Origin: Paenibacillus psychroresistens
GTDB lineage: Bacteria > Bacillota > Bacilli > Paenibacillales > NBRC-103111
Direction: 5' to 3'
DNA length: 64,000 nt
Assembly: GCF_009728935.1 (NCBI RefSeq)
Contig: NZ_CP034235.1
Span: 1,650,001 to 1,714,000 of the forward strand
Position 1 is the stretch's first letter, and each line of letters begins with the position of its first letter. The notes beneath the pieces are model-generated. The model had not been told where the DNA came from, searched no databases, and saw only the letters and a program-made list of their open reading frames with translations. A program made the position numbers and the translations under genes. This document shows, piece after piece, positions 44,424 through 52,969 of this stretch.

Positions 44424-45209
44424 ATGGAATCTTTAAACGGTAAAGTAGCTTTGGTGACGGGCGGTGGCTCTGGAATTGGGAAGGCAGCAGCTTTGCTCTT
44501 GGCTCAATATGGGGTGAAAGTAGCTGTTCTAAATCGGCATGTAGCGGATGCAGAGGAAGTACAAGCTGAAATTGTCCGCAAAGGCGGAGAGGCAATGGCA
44601 CTGAAGGCAGATATCTCTAATCCGGCAGAAATGGAAAAAGCTGTGCAGGATCTTGTAAAAAGATATGGCCGTTTAGACATAGTAATTGCCAATGCCGGTG
44701 TAAATGGTGTGTTGAATGCGATTGAGAGTATGGAAGTAGAAGATTGGAAAGCAACGATGGATATCAACTTGACGGGGACATTTCTGACCTTGAAGCATAC
44801 AATCCCTCATCTCAAAAAACAAGGTGGAAGTGTGGTTATTACCAGCTCGGTAAATGGCAATCGCATTTTTTCTAATTTTGGTTTTAGTGCATATAGCACG
44901 ACGAAGGCGGGGCAGGTCGCATTTATGAAAATGGCGGCGCTTGAGCTTGCAGCCTATGGCATCCGTGTGAATGCTATTTGTCCAGGTGCAATTGAGACGA
45001 ATATTCAGAAAAACACCGATAGAAAATCGGAAGTCGATGAAATTGAAATTCCAGTGGAATTTCCTGAAGGTGACAAACCATTAGAGAAGAAGCCAGGATC
45101 TCCTGCACAAGTAGCTCAATTATTAGCTTTTCTCGCATCTGATCTATCCAATCACATTACGGGAACAGAAATATATATAGACGGAGCGGAGTCACTAATC
45201 CGCGGGTAG
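44424..45209 (+). CDS. SDR-family oxidoreductase
   Basis: The product is 261 residues with AAAGGAGG before the ATG. Rossmann motif TGGGSGIG (about 12-19), NAGV (about 91-94), catalytic SS..Y-x3-K (ITSSVN..YSTTK) and PGAIET. The substrate is unknown; NRH after the second strand favours NADP. It is followed at 26 bp by a DUF421 gene. Confidence 0.9.
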   Translation: MESLNGKVALVTGGGSGIGKAAALLLAQYGVKVAVLNRHVADAEEVQAEIVRKGGEAMALKADISNPAEMEKAVQDLVKRYGRLDIVIANAGVNGVLNAIESMEVEDWKATMDINLTGTFLTLKHTIPHLKKQGGSVVITSSVNGNRIFSNFGFSAYSTTKAGQVAFMKMAALELAAYGIRVNAICPGAIETNIQKNTDRKSEVDEIEIPVEFPEGDKPLEKKPGSPAQVAQLLAFLASDLSNHITGTEIYIDGAESLIRG

Positions 45210-45235
45210 CTTTAGCAAAAAAGAGGAGAAACTTT

Positions 45236-45877
45236 ATGTTCACGATGATTCTTATCAAACTACTAATTGGCTTTGTTGGGCTTTGGATGATTGCTCTGGT
45301 ATTGGGCCGTAATGAGATTGGTCAGCTTACCCCGCTCGATTTTTTCAGCTCGATTATGTTGAGTGAGATTGTCGGCAATACGCTTTACGATGATCAAGTG
45401 AAATTCACCCATTTAATTTATGCGCTTGCCATTTGGGCGATTCTTGCCTATAGCATGGAGAAGCTGACGATTCGCTCGGCTAAGGTGCTGCAAATAACGG
45501 AAGGTAGAGCTAGTCTTCTGGTGGATGAAGGAATAGTTAATCAACAATTGCTGCGGGCGAGTTCATTGAATTTCAAAGATCTGACAACGATGATGCGGGA
45601 AAGAGACGTTTTTAGCTTTCATGTTGTAGAGACGGTGATTTACGAAACCAATGGTTCGATTAGCGTGATCAAAAAGCCTGGTTTTGAGAATGTTCAGATT
45701 CTTTCTATCCCTGTTATTGATGACGGGGAGATTCTCACAGAGGCATTTCGTGGTCGCAAGATAAGTGAGGCCCTCATTAGAGAGCTAGCCGAAAAACAAG
45801 GCTTTATGGATGTTAAGCAAATCGCATATGCCGAGCTCAAAGGTAGTGATGATTTATGGATCATTCCGCTAAATTAA
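45236..45877 (+). CDS. DUF421 (YetF/YcaP-like) membrane protein
   Basis: The product is 213 residues with GAGGAG before the ATG. Two to three N-terminal membrane segments including LVLGRNEIGQLTPLDFFSSIMLSEIVGN, the YetF signature, then a cytosolic domain (LLVDEGIVNQQLLRASSLNFKDLTTMMRERDVFSF). Function of the family is uncertain. Ends at a terminator. Confidence 0.9.
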   Translation: MFTMILIKLLIGFVGLWMIALVLGRNEIGQLTPLDFFSSIMLSEIVGNTLYDDQVKFTHLIYALAIWAILAYSMEKLTIRSAKVLQITEGRASLLVDEGIVNQQLLRASSLNFKDLTTMMRERDVFSFHVVETVIYETNGSISVIKKPGFENVQILSIPVIDDGEILTEAFRGRKISEALIRELAEKQGFMDVKQIAYAELKGSDDLWIIPLN

Positions 45878-45904
45878 TTAATGATGAATCTGCCGACCAA
45901 CTGG

Positions 45905-45952
45905 AAGCCTTCCACTCTGAGTTATTTACAGAGGAGGAAGGCTTTATTTTTT
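45905..45952 (+). terminator. Rho-independent terminator
   Basis: AAGCCTTCC pairs with GGAAGGCTT, inner CTCTG/CAGAG, then TATTTTTTATT. It isolates the SDR/DUF421 unit from the catabolic operon. Confidence 0.85.
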
Positions 45953-45963
45953 ATTAAGATCAC

Positions 45964-46026
45964 TGAATATTCTAAACTACTTCTGAATTTTCTAGACTTA
46001 CGGGTCAAAATTGCCTGTGCTATATT
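45964..46026 (+). promoter_or_regulatory. Tandem-repeat activator site and -10 box, catabolic operon
   Basis: Two 20-bp direct repeats begin TGAATATTCTAAACT (45964) and TGAATTTTCTAGACT (45984). TATATT at 46021-46026 is the -10; no -35 consensus exists where the second repeat lies upstream. The same arrangement occurs at 56472-56534 with the same 37-bp distance from repeat 2 to the -10. This fits an AraC-family activator, most likely the YesN-type regulator at 52970-54568. Confidence 0.8.
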
Positions 46027-46067
46027 GAAGCAGAACCCATTGATCTTATAGGAGGAATGTAACAATC

Positions 46068-46736
46068 ATGCTATTTGCAAATGACAATGAGCTTTTTGAG
46101 CTTATGCAAAAACAATTATACGCGGCGGTAATTTGTGACAGTCTCGATGAATTGGGCTATCGCAATCAAGCAATGAGCGAGCATATTCGTCCGCTCGAGG
46201 TTGGCAAACAAATTGTAGTAGGACGTGCGAAAACGATCTTAGCTGTAGATGTCTACCATATTCAAGATAATCCTTATGAGAAAGAGATTGAGGCACTTGA
46301 TAGTGTAAAGCCAGGCGAGGTAGTTATTGCGGCAACCAATCAATCGACGAGAAACGGGATGTGGGGAGAACTGCTTTCCACCGCTTGCAAGATGAGAGGG
46401 GCCAGGGGAGCTATTGTCGATGGCTTGATCCGGGATACAGGCAAGATTATTGAATTAGGCTTTCCCGTTTATTGTACAGGTTTTAAGCCGGTTGATTCCA
46501 AGGGCAGAGGGATCGTGATCGATTATGATATTCCAGTTGAAGCAGGTGGCGTGTTGGTTTACCCGGGAGATGTTATTTTTGCGGATCGGGATGGTGTTGC
46601 TGTAATTCCTAATGCTGTGCTGGAAAAAGTAGTTGAGATGGCCATAGCTAAAGTAACCGGGGAGAATAATTCCCGCAGAGAGCTGATGGATGGCAAATTA
46701 TTGCGTGATGTCTATGAAAAATACGGAGTTCTTTAA
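46068..46736 (+). CDS. RraA-like aldolase family protein
   Basis: The product is 222 residues with AGGAGG 12 bases before the ATG. Features: AAVICDSLDELGYRNQAM, VGRAKTIL, WGELLSTACKMRGARGAIVDGLIRDT and VIFADRDGVAVIP, the RraA/4-hydroxy-4-methyl-2-oxoglutarate aldolase family. In sugar-acid operons such proteins are probably aldolases or decarboxylases on keto acids. First gene of the five-gene catabolic operon. Confidence 0.85.
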   Translation: MLFANDNELFELMQKQLYAAVICDSLDELGYRNQAMSEHIRPLEVGKQIVVGRAKTILAVDVYHIQDNPYEKEIEALDSVKPGEVVIAATNQSTRNGMWGELLSTACKMRGARGAIVDGLIRDTGKIIELGFPVYCTGFKPVDSKGRGIVIDYDIPVEAGGVLVYPGDVIFADRDGVAVIPNAVLEKVVEMAIAKVTGENNSRRELMDGKLLRDVYEKYGVL

Positions 46737-46747
46737 GGAGAATTCAT

Positions 46748-47776
46748 ATGGGTAGCACTATGAGAGCTTTAGTCTGGAAGGAATTGAATCGGGTAGAGCA
46801 AGAGTCATACTGGCCTACTCCTGATCTTAAAAATCAAGAAATTCGAGTAAAGATAAAAGCAGCAGGAATCTGTATAACAGACATCCATATGATTACGGGC
46901 AAGCTGGATTTTGCCAAACCTCCGTGGATTCTAGGCCATGAAATGTCCGGTATTATTGAACAAATCGGCAAGGATGTGACGGGCTGGGAGGTAGGGGAGC
47001 GGGTCATAATTGATCCAGTCGTTAGCTGCGGCAGCTGTCGGTATTGTTTGATCGGGCGAAAGAATATGTGTGCGCAAGGCGGCGAGCTAGGAACCACTTA
47101 TGGATCAGGTGGTTATGGAGAGCTGGTTACGGTGAAGCCAAGCAATCTGTACCGCTTGCCTGATGAGCTGAGCTTTGCCGAAGGTGCAATGATGGAGCCG
47201 TTGAATTGTACGTTAGGTGCCATTGATCGTGTTCGCAATATGGTGGGAAGTCATGTCGCTGTCTTCGGTGCAGGTCCGGCAGGGCTTTTATTTATTCAGC
47301 TGGCTAAAGCTTATGGTGCGTTAACAGTGACTTTAATTGATATCCGTGATGAACCTTTAGCATTGGGCTTGCAGTTAGGTGCTGATTACGTAGTTAATAG
47401 CTCTCGAACAGCATTAATCGATTATTTCGCAGGTAAGGAAATCGATGTTGTGGTAGAGGCCTCTGGAAGTGTGCAAGCTGTCAAAGCTTGTATGGAGGTT
47501 GTGGCTCCAAGCGGGACGGTTGTTTTATATGGTCTGAATGGTTCGGATCAGCCATCGATTCCATCCGATCATATTGTTGCCAAGGATTTAACAATTGTCA
47601 CCTGTACATCAGCCCCGTTGCTATGGGATAAAGGCATCCGTTTGGTGCAAGGCGGTAAGGTGAATGTAAAAGCAATCGTGACGCGGCAAATCAATTTTGA
47701 AAGCGCTGAGACTGTGATTAATGAACTAGTTGAAGGAAAAAACAGCTCGACCAAAACTGTGATGATTTATAGCTGA
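46748..47776 (+). CDS. Zinc-dependent alcohol dehydrogenase
   Basis: The product is 342 residues; AAGGAG seven bases before ATG 46748. Medium-chain dehydrogenase with GHEMSG (catalytic zinc His-Glu), structural zinc cysteines CGSCRYC..C (about 97-111), GAGPAGLL nucleotide loop and DIRDE following for NAD. Likely oxidises a sugar or sugar-acid hydroxyl in the operon pathway. The usual first zinc ligand is ICITD, retaining Cys. Confidence 0.88.
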   Translation: MGSTMRALVWKELNRVEQESYWPTPDLKNQEIRVKIKAAGICITDIHMITGKLDFAKPPWILGHEMSGIIEQIGKDVTGWEVGERVIIDPVVSCGSCRYCLIGRKNMCAQGGELGTTYGSGGYGELVTVKPSNLYRLPDELSFAEGAMMEPLNCTLGAIDRVRNMVGSHVAVFGAGPAGLLFIQLAKAYGALTVTLIDIRDEPLALGLQLGADYVVNSSRTALIDYFAGKEIDVVVEASGSVQAVKACMEVVAPSGTVVLYGLNGSDQPSIPSDHIVAKDLTIVTCTSAPLLWDKGIRLVQGGKVNVKAIVTRQINFESAETVINELVEGKNSSTKTVMIYS

Positions 47777-47810
47777 TAAGAAAAGAATTCGATTGGAGGA
47801 TGGGTATTCA

Positions 47811-48557
47811 ATGAATATTCTTGCTATAGGAGCACACCCCGATGATATTGAGATCCAATGCGCGGGAACGTTAGCGATGTATGTGATGCAAGGGCATCAG
47901 GTATTCATGGCGGTTGCCACCAACGGAAACATGGGGAATTATGATACTTTACCGGATGAGCTGGCGAGAATTCGTGAATCCGAGTTTCGCGAAGCCTGCG
48001 AGGTTATTGGGGCGACACCGATTTGGATGGGCTATCCGGATGAATTGCTGGAAAACACGATTCAAAATCGGCTTGTTTTTGTCGATATGATGCGCAGCGT
48101 GAACCCGGATTTGGTCATTACCCATGGAGCCAATGACTATCATCCCGATCATCGGATCACCTATCAATTAGTTTGGGATGCGCTGCCGCTTACAAGTATT
48201 GCTCATATCCATACCGAACATCCACCAACGAACCGTCAGGTTACGCTTTATCTAATGGATAACACAGGGGGAATCGACTTCCTGCCAACAGAGTTTGTCG
48301 ATATAACGGAAACGATCGAGATTAAAAAAGCTGCGCTTGCCAAACATGCCAGTCAGTTGCATATTTTTATGGATCTGATGGAAGTCGACTTATTGGATGT
48401 TGTGGATACGGTAGGTAAATTTCGCGGTTATCAGGCAGGGTGCAAGTATGCAGAAGGCTTTACGAAGGTGGAAGCCTGGTATCGCGGATTATCCAAGCGG
48501 CTGCTTCCGGAGAGTGGGATTGCCTCTACCTTTGATTATAAAACAAGGAGTAATTAA
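47811..48557 (+). CDS. PIG-L family deacetylase
   Basis: The product is 248 residues from ATG 47811 with GGAGG 11 bases upstream. Motif AIGAHPDDIEIQCAGTL (about 4-20) holds the zinc-binding His-Pro-Asp-Asp; the second set is HGANDYHPDHR. PIG-L/BshB-type enzymes remove acetyl from N-acetylglucosamine-type groups. In this operon it suggests an N-acetylated saccharide substrate. Confidence 0.9.
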   Translation: MNILAIGAHPDDIEIQCAGTLAMYVMQGHQVFMAVATNGNMGNYDTLPDELARIRESEFREACEVIGATPIWMGYPDELLENTIQNRLVFVDMMRSVNPDLVITHGANDYHPDHRITYQLVWDALPLTSIAHIHTEHPPTNRQVTLYLMDNTGGIDFLPTEFVDITETIEIKKAALAKHASQLHIFMDLMEVDLLDVVDTVGKFRGYQAGCKYAEGFTKVEAWYRGLSKRLLPESGIASTFDYKTRSN

Positions 48558-48560
48558 ACG

Positions 48561-49718
48561 ATGAAAATTACAGCGATCGAAATGTCGATTCTGACAAGTC
48601 CCTTTGAATATGGCATGGCTTCAGAAGCTTCCGATTCCCGTGGTCCTAAATATGCATTCATTCTCAAGGTTCATACGGATGAAGGGATTACCGGCATCGC
48701 GGATTGCGATTCCCATCCTCACATCATGAAAGCGTTCATTGAAGCTCCAAGCTATTTGCACGCATTCTCCGAAGGCTTGAAGTATGCGGTGATTGGTGAA
48801 AACCCGTTTGAGTATGACAAAATATGGACCAAAATGTATCAATCCTCCTTCTATCAAGGTCGGAGAGGGGCTGCGATCCATGCAATGAGTGCGATCGATA
48901 TTGCGATCTGGGACATTATTGGTAAAGCGACGGGACAGCCTGTATGCGTTATGCTTGGAGGCAGAAATCACGAGAAGATAAAAGCTTATGCAAGTACGTT
49001 ATTCCGCAATACACCTGAAGAAATGATCGATGCTGCACAGAAATATCGTTCACTTGGGTTTAAAGCGGTTAAATTCGGTTGGGGGGCTGTGACAGAAGAT
49101 CCATCGAGAGTCGTGCCACTAGTCGAAGCTATTCGTAAGGGTATAGGCAATGATATGGATATTCTAGTCGATGGCATGTGGACTTCAGATGTAAAATTAG
49201 CGATTCAGTTAGTCAAGGAATTAGGTAATTTTAATGTGTTTTTTGTGGAAGAGCCCTTGAAATCGGATAATCTGGAAGGCTATAAGAAGCTGGCTAATGC
49301 GGTTGATGTGCGAATTGCTTGTGGTGAACAGCTTGCGGGCTTATATGAATATAAACAGCTGTTGATCGAAGGCGATGTGGATATTATTCAGCCGGATGTA
49401 TCGCGTGCGGGTGGCTTAACTGAGGTAAGAAAGCTGGTTACGATGGTCGAACAAGCAGGCAAGCTGCTCATCCCCCATGCCTGGACTTCGGATATATTAA
49501 CGGCTGCTTCCTTGCATTTAAATTCGTATCAGAAAAATCCGGTGTTTCAGGAATTTTGCACCAATGATACTCCGCTTAGCCGCGAGCTTGTGATCAATCC
49601 GCTGGTTTTGGATTCGGATGGCTATGTGCATGTTCCAACTGCTCCGGGATTAGGGGTGGAATTAAACGAGGAAGTGATTCGCAAATATACGACAGATCAT
49701 CTTATTGTGACAAATTAG
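48561..49718 (+). CDS. Enolase-superfamily (mandelate racemase/muconate lactonizing) enzyme
   Basis: The product is 385 residues with AAGGAG ten bases before the ATG, three bases after the previous stop. Barrel residues: FKAVKFGWG (acid-base Lys region about 165-173), DILVDGMW (Asp), FFVEEPL (Glu), IACGEQL (Glu), QPDVSRAGGLTE and IPHAWTSD (His). The His/Asp dyad arrangement suggests an acid-sugar dehydratase. The substrate is unknown. Confidence 0.9.
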   Translation: MKITAIEMSILTSPFEYGMASEASDSRGPKYAFILKVHTDEGITGIADCDSHPHIMKAFIEAPSYLHAFSEGLKYAVIGENPFEYDKIWTKMYQSSFYQGRRGAAIHAMSAIDIAIWDIIGKATGQPVCVMLGGRNHEKIKAYASTLFRNTPEEMIDAAQKYRSLGFKAVKFGWGAVTEDPSRVVPLVEAIRKGIGNDMDILVDGMWTSDVKLAIQLVKELGNFNVFFVEEPLKSDNLEGYKKLANAVDVRIACGEQLAGLYEYKQLLIEGDVDIIQPDVSRAGGLTEVRKLVTMVEQAGKLLIPHAWTSDILTAASLHLNSYQKNPVFQEFCTNDTPLSRELVINPLVLDSDGYVHVPTAPGLGVELNEEVIRKYTTDHLIVTN

Positions 49719-49739
49719 CTGGGAAGGGTCGTGAATCCG

Positions 49740-50582
49740 ATGGTTTTTGATTGTCATACCCATTTATTTGGGCCTGGACATGTAGGTGGAAGCTTTCTAG
49801 CTGATGCCAAGCGGGCATGGGGTGAAGCATATGAATTAATCGCTACACCTGAACGGCATTGGGAAGAGCTTAAGCAAGTGGATGGAGCAATTGTTCTGGC
49901 TTTTAATTGCCCGGCTACGGGAATTATTGTTCCCAACGAATATGTTGCTGAGCATGTGAACAATCATCGCGAGCATTTATTTGGCTTTGCCAGTGTGAAT
50001 CCGCATGATGCTGATGCACCTCAGCAGCTTGAATACGCCGTTAAAGAGCTTGGGCTGGTTGGCTTGAAGCTAGCGCCGATTTATCAGAATTTCTATCCGG
50101 ATCGAGCTGAGTATTTTCCGCTATATGCGAAGGCGAATGAGCTGGATATCCCTATTCTCTGGCATCAAGGGACATCATTCGTCTCGGAAGGGTTTCTTGA
50201 TGCTTCCCGACCTGCGATGCTGGACCCGATTGCCCGAACCTTTCCTGATTTGAAAATGGTGATTGCCCATCTGGGCCATCCTTGGCATGGGGAATGTGTC
50301 TCCGTTATTCGCAAGCATCCCAATGTGTATGCGGATTTGTCTGCCCTTGGGGCACGCCCTTGGCAATTCTATAATGCAATGATGAATGTGATTGAATACA
50401 GGGTTCCCGAAAAGGTTCTGTTCGGCTCGGATTTCCCTTTCTTTACTGCACATCAAACGATGGAATCTTTGCGCAATATTAATGCCTTGGTGGAAGGTAC
50501 CAAGCTTCCGCGCATTCCAGAGGAAGCAATAGAAGCGATTATCCATCGGAATACAATAGAAATCTTGCAGCTAATTAAATAA
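49740..50582 (+). CDS. Amidohydrolase family 2 (TIM-barrel) enzyme
   Basis: The product is 280 residues from ATG 49740; a GTG nine bases upstream is an alternative start. MVFDCHTHLFGPG gives the metal HxH, LGLVGLKLAPIYQNF and ILWHQG, VIAHLGHPW, then VLFGSDFPFF with the catalytic Asp. The family includes lactonases and decarboxylases such as ACMSD. Last gene of the catabolic operon; it may hydrolyse a lactone or cleave a keto acid. Confidence 0.85.
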   Translation: MVFDCHTHLFGPGHVGGSFLADAKRAWGEAYELIATPERHWEELKQVDGAIVLAFNCPATGIIVPNEYVAEHVNNHREHLFGFASVNPHDADAPQQLEYAVKELGLVGLKLAPIYQNFYPDRAEYFPLYAKANELDIPILWHQGTSFVSEGFLDASRPAMLDPIARTFPDLKMVIAHLGHPWHGECVSVIRKHPNVYADLSALGARPWQFYNAMMNVIEYRVPEKVLFGSDFPFFTAHQTMESLRNINALVEGTKLPRIPEEAIEAIIHRNTIEILQLIK

Positions 50583-50643
50583 TTTGGAGGTGGTAAAGCT
50601 CACAATTCAATGGACCCATAAAGGGTTCATTTTCAGAATATCA

Positions 50644-50667
50644 GAAAGTATATAATTCTATACTTTC
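50644..50667. promoter_or_regulatory. Perfect inverted repeat upstream of the beta-helix lyase gene
   Basis: GAAAGTATA-TAATTC-TATACTTTC has perfect 9-base arms and contains a TATAAT at 50651-50656. It may be an operator covering a -10 box, or a hairpin. It lies 102 bp before the lyase start. Confidence 0.5.
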
Positions 50668-50680
50668 CGCAGATATTCCT

Positions 50681-50722
50681 TGGCAAACGCATCCCGTCCA
50701 AAAGGACGGCGTAGCCGTTTAC
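50681..50722 (+). promoter_or_regulatory. Strong leader hairpin of the beta-helix lyase gene
   Basis: GGCAAACG pairs with CGTTTACC (one mismatch) outside an internal loop, and CCGTCC-AAAA-GGACGG forms the inner stem. The GGCAAACG opening recalls c-di-GMP-I riboswitches, but the conserved core is not complete. It is a structured 5' leader of unknown function. Confidence 0.45.
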
Positions 50723-50768
50723 CCATGCATAATTCACCGAAATTCATTTGAATAATGGAGGAGATTTG

Positions 50769-52892
50769 ATGAGGACAAAGGTATTGGATTCGAGAATGCT
50801 CACCGTATTGATGTTTACCTTTTTACTGTTGGCCATTTTGATGGTTATCAAGCCAACTGCTGCTCACGCCTTGGATGTGAATGTGAGAAATGCTCCGTAT
50901 AATGCTACGGGAAATGGGACGACAAATGATAGTGCTGCGATTCAATCTGCTATCGATGCGGTAACAGCTTCTGGCGGCGGGACGGTAAATCTTCCAACAG
51001 GTTATACGTTCCTTTCAGGAGATATTACACTCAAAAACAATGTTACCTTGAACTTAAACGGCACAGCGATTCTCAAGCAAAGCCAAACGCTTGCCCATTT
51101 CGCTCATACTCATCATCAAGGTCGGCTTGTTGGGGGAGCGATTCCCTTTAATGCTTGGGCGGACCACGACTATCCACTGATTTTTGCTGGTTCGGGGACG
51201 CATGACATTACAATAACAGGTACTGGTAAAATCCAAATGACGACAAATGGAGGCGATTCAACAAGTATTTTAATCCACGCCATTGGCTTTTTCGAGGTCA
51301 ACAATTTCACCATTTCCAATATCACTATCTCGGGTGCATCCATGTACAACATGGCCATTCGACAATCGACCAATGGTCTGATCAGCGGGGTGACGACGAA
51401 TACACCTACTGGTTTGAACGCAGATGGGGTCAGTTTGGCGAACTGCCAGAACATTCGGGTAACCAATAACAACCTGACAACTGGGGACGATGGCATTTAT
51501 GTTTGGGCTTCCTATAATGATCCAAGAGGAGGCGCAGGCATTTGGTGGTCAACTGCTAATCCGATTCCGACCAAGAATATTGAAGTGGATCATAATACGG
51601 TTGTGGATACTTGTGTAGGAGGCTGCAATGGGTTCGTATTCATTAACTGGACAGGTGGCGCTCCCGATCAATCGCAGGTAGAAATAAGCAATGTGAATGT
51701 TCATGATAATTCATTTACAGCGACACGGCCGATAGGTGCGCTTACCTCGGACGTTTATGTTTCGGGTCCAGCGACACCTACTAAATCGATCACCTTCAAG
51801 AATAACATATTAATCCCTGTTCCTAGCTCAGGAGCCAAAGTACATTCCAGTTTTCTTTCCATGCCGCGAACCGATTTCTCGGGAGATTCTCCGGATTTCA
51901 CTGGGATTAACAGCAATCCAGCTTTAGTGAATACGAACTTTGACTCTGCTGGTTTGCCGAGTACGACGTATAAAGGCGTTACTTACTGGTCGCAGCAGGG
52001 AGCGGCAGGTGCAAGCAATACAGCTGTTGGCCAGCCTGGCGGTTATTGGGGCTATATCCAATCCTTTAATCTAGGATATGCTGGTTTATACCAAGGGGTA
52101 TATTTGACACCTGGAACGTATACTTTCTCTGCTTCCGTTCAAAGCAGCGGGGTTCCGATTCGGATGTTTGCGATTCAATCCTCCACTTTATCTGTTCTGC
52201 AAAGCTCTACCTTCAGCAACACAAGCTGGGCAAGCAAGTCGATCACCTTTACAGTCGCAACAGCGGGCAATATCCGAGTGGGTATCGATAGTACGGGAAG
52301 TGGTACACTATCGACTTCATTTGGCAGAATGGATTCAGCCTCATTGACTAGCGGAGGAGGTACTCCAACGCCAACTCCTACACCAACGCCAACACCGAGT
52401 CCAACACCAACTCCTGCACCTGGCACTCGCACGATAATGACTACCCAGACGCCAAGCGGTTATGGTACGGATACTCAATATGAATTGGGCACCAAGTTTA
52501 AAACCAATGTGAATGGGACGATTTCCAAAGTAAGGATTTATACCAATGCTACTGAAGGTGGCGTTCATACCGTGCGGATCTGGAAAGTATCCACGGGAAC
52601 GGTCGTTTCAGGACCGTTTACTTGGACCATAACCTCAGGAACGGTAGGGTGGAAGGATTTCACACTGCCCACAGCATTTAGTGCACTAGCGAATACCGAC
52701 TACATTATCGCCGTTTCAACGAGCACGGACAATCAGTATGCCGCATCGTCCAGTGGGTTTAGCAGCGCCATTAATAATGTGACGTTGTTCACCTATGTGG
52801 GAAGTGGAACTTTTACCACGACCTTGGGGACGATGCCGACCTCAACCTTTAACAACAGCAACTATTTCAGGGATGTATACTTCACAAACTAG
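50769..52892 (+). CDS. Secreted right-handed beta-helix polysaccharide lyase/hydrolase
   Basis: The product is 707 residues; ATG 50769 follows GGAGGAG. Signal peptide to about residue 35 (AAHA). The N-terminal domain (about 36-380) is a pectate-lyase/GH28-type beta helix: DSAAIQSAIDAVTASGGGTVNLPTG, NVTLNLNGTAILKQS, GITS-like NMAIRQSTNGLISGV and NLTTGDDGIYVWA. A beta-sandwich (about 380-530) and a Thr-Pro linker follow; residues about 560-707 are a DUF4082 module (TDTQYELGTKFKTNVNGTISKVRIY). It degrades an external polysaccharide. No tandem activator site is seen before it. Confidence 0.85.
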   Translation: MRTKVLDSRMLTVLMFTFLLLAILMVIKPTAAHALDVNVRNAPYNATGNGTTNDSAAIQSAIDAVTASGGGTVNLPTGYTFLSGDITLKNNVTLNLNGTAILKQSQTLAHFAHTHHQGRLVGGAIPFNAWADHDYPLIFAGSGTHDITITGTGKIQMTTNGGDSTSILIHAIGFFEVNNFTISNITISGASMYNMAIRQSTNGLISGVTTNTPTGLNADGVSLANCQNIRVTNNNLTTGDDGIYVWASYNDPRGGAGIWWSTANPIPTKNIEVDHNTVVDTCVGGCNGFVFINWTGGAPDQSQVEISNVNVHDNSFTATRPIGALTSDVYVSGPATPTKSITFKNNILIPVPSSGAKVHSSFLSMPRTDFSGDSPDFTGINSNPALVNTNFDSAGLPSTTYKGVTYWSQQGAAGASNTAVGQPGGYWGYIQSFNLGYAGLYQGVYLTPGTYTFSASVQSSGVPIRMFAIQSSTLSVLQSSTFSNTSWASKSITFTVATAGNIRVGIDSTGSGTLSTSFGRMDSASLTSGGGTPTPTPTPTPTPSPTPTPAPGTRTIMTTQTPSGYGTDTQYELGTKFKTNVNGTISKVRIYTNATEGGVHTVRIWKVSTGTVVSGPFTWTITSGTVGWKDFTLPTAFSALANTDYIIAVSTSTDNQYAASSSGFSSAINNVTLFTYVGSGTFTTTLGTMPTSTFNNSNYFRDVYFTN

Positions 52893-52905
52893 CGGTTAAA
52901 ATGCA

Positions 52906-52958
52906 GAAAAATCCTATATCGGCTGCGGGTTCAGATGCAGACGTATATAGGATTTTTT
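52906..52958. terminator. Terminator between convergent lyase and yesN-like genes
   Basis: AAAAATCCTATAT pairs with ATATAGGATTTTTT, with an inner CTGC/GCAG. T6 on the right and A5 on the left allow bidirectional use. Confidence 0.85.
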
Positions 52959-52969
52959 CTTGTTGAGCC

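Noticed and set aside
50681..50722. Complete c-di-GMP-I riboswitch
   Set aside because: Only the GGCAAAC-like opening fits; the GACGCAAAGCC core and the second stem are absent. Kept only as an unexplained leader hairpin.
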